NCBI GenBank assembly: GCA_051648405.1
Contig: JBOFFC010000016.1
Location: 1-12,728, forward strand
Direction: 5' to 3'
DNA: 12,728 nucleotides
From: JBOFFC01 sp051648405
GTDB taxonomy: Bacteria > Planctomycetota > Planctomycetia > Pirellulales > Lacipirellulaceae
The notes under the pieces were generated by a model. The model was not told the origin of the DNA and ran no database searches. It worked only from the letters and a program-made list of their open reading frames with translations. How positions within the stretch are numbered: position 1 is the first letter of the stretch; each line of letters opens with the position of its first letter. Both the position numbers and the translations under genes were made by a program. This document shows positions 11,257 to 12,728 of this stretch, one piece after another.

Positions 11257-12728
11257 ATGCAAACCTCCGCCGAGATCCGCGGCCGCTCCCGCACGAAGAT
11301 CGTCGCGACCGTCGGTCCCGCTTGCAGCGACCGCGCCATGCTCCGCGAGCTGATGCTCGCCGGCGTCGACGTGTTCCGGCTCAACATGGCGCACGCCTCG
11401 ACCGAAGAGCAGCAGAAGCACGTCGACAACATCCGCTCGCTGAGCGAAGAGCTGAACCAGCCGGTGGGGATCCTGGTGGACCTCGCCGGGCCGAAGTTCC
11501 GCCTCGGGGAAATCGCCGAGGACCGCGTCTTCTGCGAGACCGACGCCGACTTCTTCTTCGTCGAGGGGAGCGTGTCGAACGCCCTCAACGAGTTCACCTG
11601 CTCGTACAAACCGCTGGTCCGCGAGCTGTCGGTCGGCGACACCGTTATGCTCGCCGACGGCACGGTGAGCCTGCTCGTCACCGAGAAGCTGCCGGGCCGC
11701 GTCCGGACCCGCGTCACGCAGCGCGGCACCGTCCGCAGCCGCCAGGGAGTGAACCTCCCCGGCGTGGCGCTGAGCGCCCCGGCGATCAGCATGAACGACC
11801 ACCAGCACGCCGAGTGGGCCGCCCACGCGGGGGTCGACTTCGTCAGCCTGAGCTTCGTCCGCAAGCCGGACGAGGTGAATTCGCTGCGCGACATCCTCCG
11901 CTCGAACGGGTCGGAGGCGATGGTGATCGCCAAGATCGAGAAGCGTGAGGCGCTCGACCGGCTCGATGAGATCGTCGCGGCGGCCGACGGAATCATGGTC
12001 GCCCGCGGCGACCTGGGGGTCGAGATCGACGTCGCCGAGATGCCGGTCGCGCAGAAGCGGATCATCATCACGTGCCACCGCCACGAGAAGCCGGTGATCA
12101 TCGCCACGCAGATGCTCGACAGCATGCACGAATCGACGCGCCCCAAGCGGGCCGAGGTGACCGACGTCGCCAACGCGATCCTCGACGGCGGCGACGCCTG
12201 CATGCTCTCGGGCGAGACGGCCATCGGCCAGTACCCGCTCGAGACCGTGAAGATGATGAACCGTATCTGCCTGGCGACCGAAGAGAGCATGGCCGAACGC
12301 CCGCCGCGCGGCGCCGACGCCGTGCCGGTCGGCAAGCGGCTGCACGCGATCACGCGGGCCGTGGTCCAGGGCGCCGGGGCGATGGCCTACGCGCTGCGGG
12401 CGAAGCTGGTGGTCGTCGCGAGCCACTCGGGCCGCACGGCGGTGGGGCTGTCGCAGCAGCGGAACTTCGTGCCGACGATCGGCGTGAGCACCTGCGAGGC
12501 GACGCTGCGGAAGATGAGCCTGTACTGGGGCGTGACGCCGCTGCGCGGGGCGCCGGCCTGCGACATGAGCGAACTGATCCGCTACGCCGACGCCTGGTCG
12601 CGCGAAGTCGGGTTCTGCAAGAAGGGGGACCGGATCGTGATCGTCGGCGGCTCGCACCTAGCGGCGAGCAGCGAGACGGGCGCCGCGGTGCGCGGCGTGC
12701 ACGACATCGTCATCGTGCACGAAGTCGA
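11257..12728 (+). CDS. pyk: Pyruvate kinase (3' end outside window), potassium-independent type
   Basis: This cytosolic glycolytic enzyme turns phosphoenolpyruvate and ADP into pyruvate and ATP. 490 residues are visible and the last ones (V-I-V-H-E-V) match the usual C-terminus, so only a few codons are missing. The A domain shows R-T-K-I-V-A-T-V-G-P (12-21), the signature I-A-K-I-E-K with catalytic Lys226, G-I-M-V-A-R-G-D-L-G-V-E (245-256) with metal ligands near Glu228 and Asp252, and A-T-Q-M-L-D-S-M (283-290) with Thr284. The B domain spans about 85-180. The usual N-F-S-H-G is N-M-A-H-A (43-47), and the usual D-T-K-G-P-E-I-R-T is D-L-A-G-P-K-F-R-L (75-83). Lys80 at the position of rabbit Glu117 marks the potassium-independent group. 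Start 11257 matches the normal family start; an in-frame ATG at 11152 would add 35 proline-rich residues. No ribosome site supports either start. Confidence 0.93.
   Translation, partial: MQTSAEIRGRSRTKIVATVGPACSDRAMLRELMLAGVDVFRLNMAHASTEEQQKHVDNIRSLSEELNQPVGILVDLAGPKFRLGEIAEDRVFCETDADFFFVEGSVSNALNEFTCSYKPLVRELSVGDTVMLADGTVSLLVTEKLPGRVRTRVTQRGTVRSRQGVNLPGVALSAPAISMNDHQHAEWAAHAGVDFVSLSFVRKPDEVNSLRDILRSNGSEAMVIAKIEKREALDRLDEIVAAADGIMVARGDLGVEIDVAEMPVAQKRIIITCHRHEKPVIIATQMLDSMHESTRPKRAEVTDVANAILDGGDACMLSGETAIGQYPLETVKMMNRICLATEESMAERPPRGADAVPVGKRLHAITRAVVQGAGAMAYALRAKLVVVASHSGRTAVGLSQQRNFVPTIGVSTCEATLRKMSLYWGVTPLRGAPACDMSELIRYADAWSREVGFCKKGDRIVIVGGSHLAASSETGAAVRGVHDIVIVHEV

Noticed and set aside
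9855..12353. 832-codon minus-strand open frame across the SDR gene and opposite pyruvate kinase
   Set aside because: Its composition is low in complexity and shifts between Ser-rich and Arg-rich text. It covers two well-supported genes in other frames and the hairpin-rich spacer.

Overview
The window comes from a high-GC bacterium, most probably a planctomycete of the Pirellulales. I infer this from the strongly GC-biased third codon positions, the form of LeuB and pyruvate kinase, the double-length ABC-2 permease, the adjacent CNNM-type membrane proteins, and the 7-bp-period spacer repeats; no rRNA or other decisive marker is present. It reads as ordinary chromosomal backbone. I see no tRNA, rRNA, transposase, phage gene, CRISPR array or toxin-antitoxin pair.

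Left part (1-3213, plus strand): the C-terminal end of a Rieske [2Fe-2S] protein is cut by the window edge. A 232-bp spacer follows, built largely of four short arrays with a 7-bp period. Next come a 363-residue 3-isopropylmalate dehydrogenase (leuB) and a 480-residue ammonium transporter (amt) with its own signal peptide. Both serve nitrogen and amino-acid metabolism, but the 231-bp spacer and its hairpins suggest separate transcription.

Middle part (3214-7808, plus strand): three membrane protein genes. The first is a 623-residue ABC-2 type permease that is an internal duplication and has no ATPase gene beside it. The second and third form an overlapping pair of CNNM/DUF21 (CorC/HlyC-type) proteins. 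The first of the pair is full length (TTG start); the second is shorter, with a degenerate regulatory region. They are probably translationally coupled and may act together in divalent cation transport or membrane protection.

Right part (7809-12728): a small unrecognised gene and a TPR lipoprotein gene on the minus strand. The TPR gene diverges from a small cytosolic protein gene (PsbP/DcrB-like start) on the plus strand. A 329-bp convergent spacer rich in inverted repeats follows, then an SDR oxidoreductase (minus). Divergent from it is pyruvate kinase (plus), cut by the window end just before its expected stop. The kinase has the Lys-type signature of potassium-independent enzymes and has also lost the serine potassium ligand.

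The observations most worth a second look are the heptad-period spacer, one array of which reaches to 4 bases before the leuB start; the unusual cation site of pyruvate kinase; the asymmetric CNNM pair; the orphan duplicated permease; and the hairpin-dense convergent spacer. Nothing here convincingly indicates a wholly new multi-gene system.
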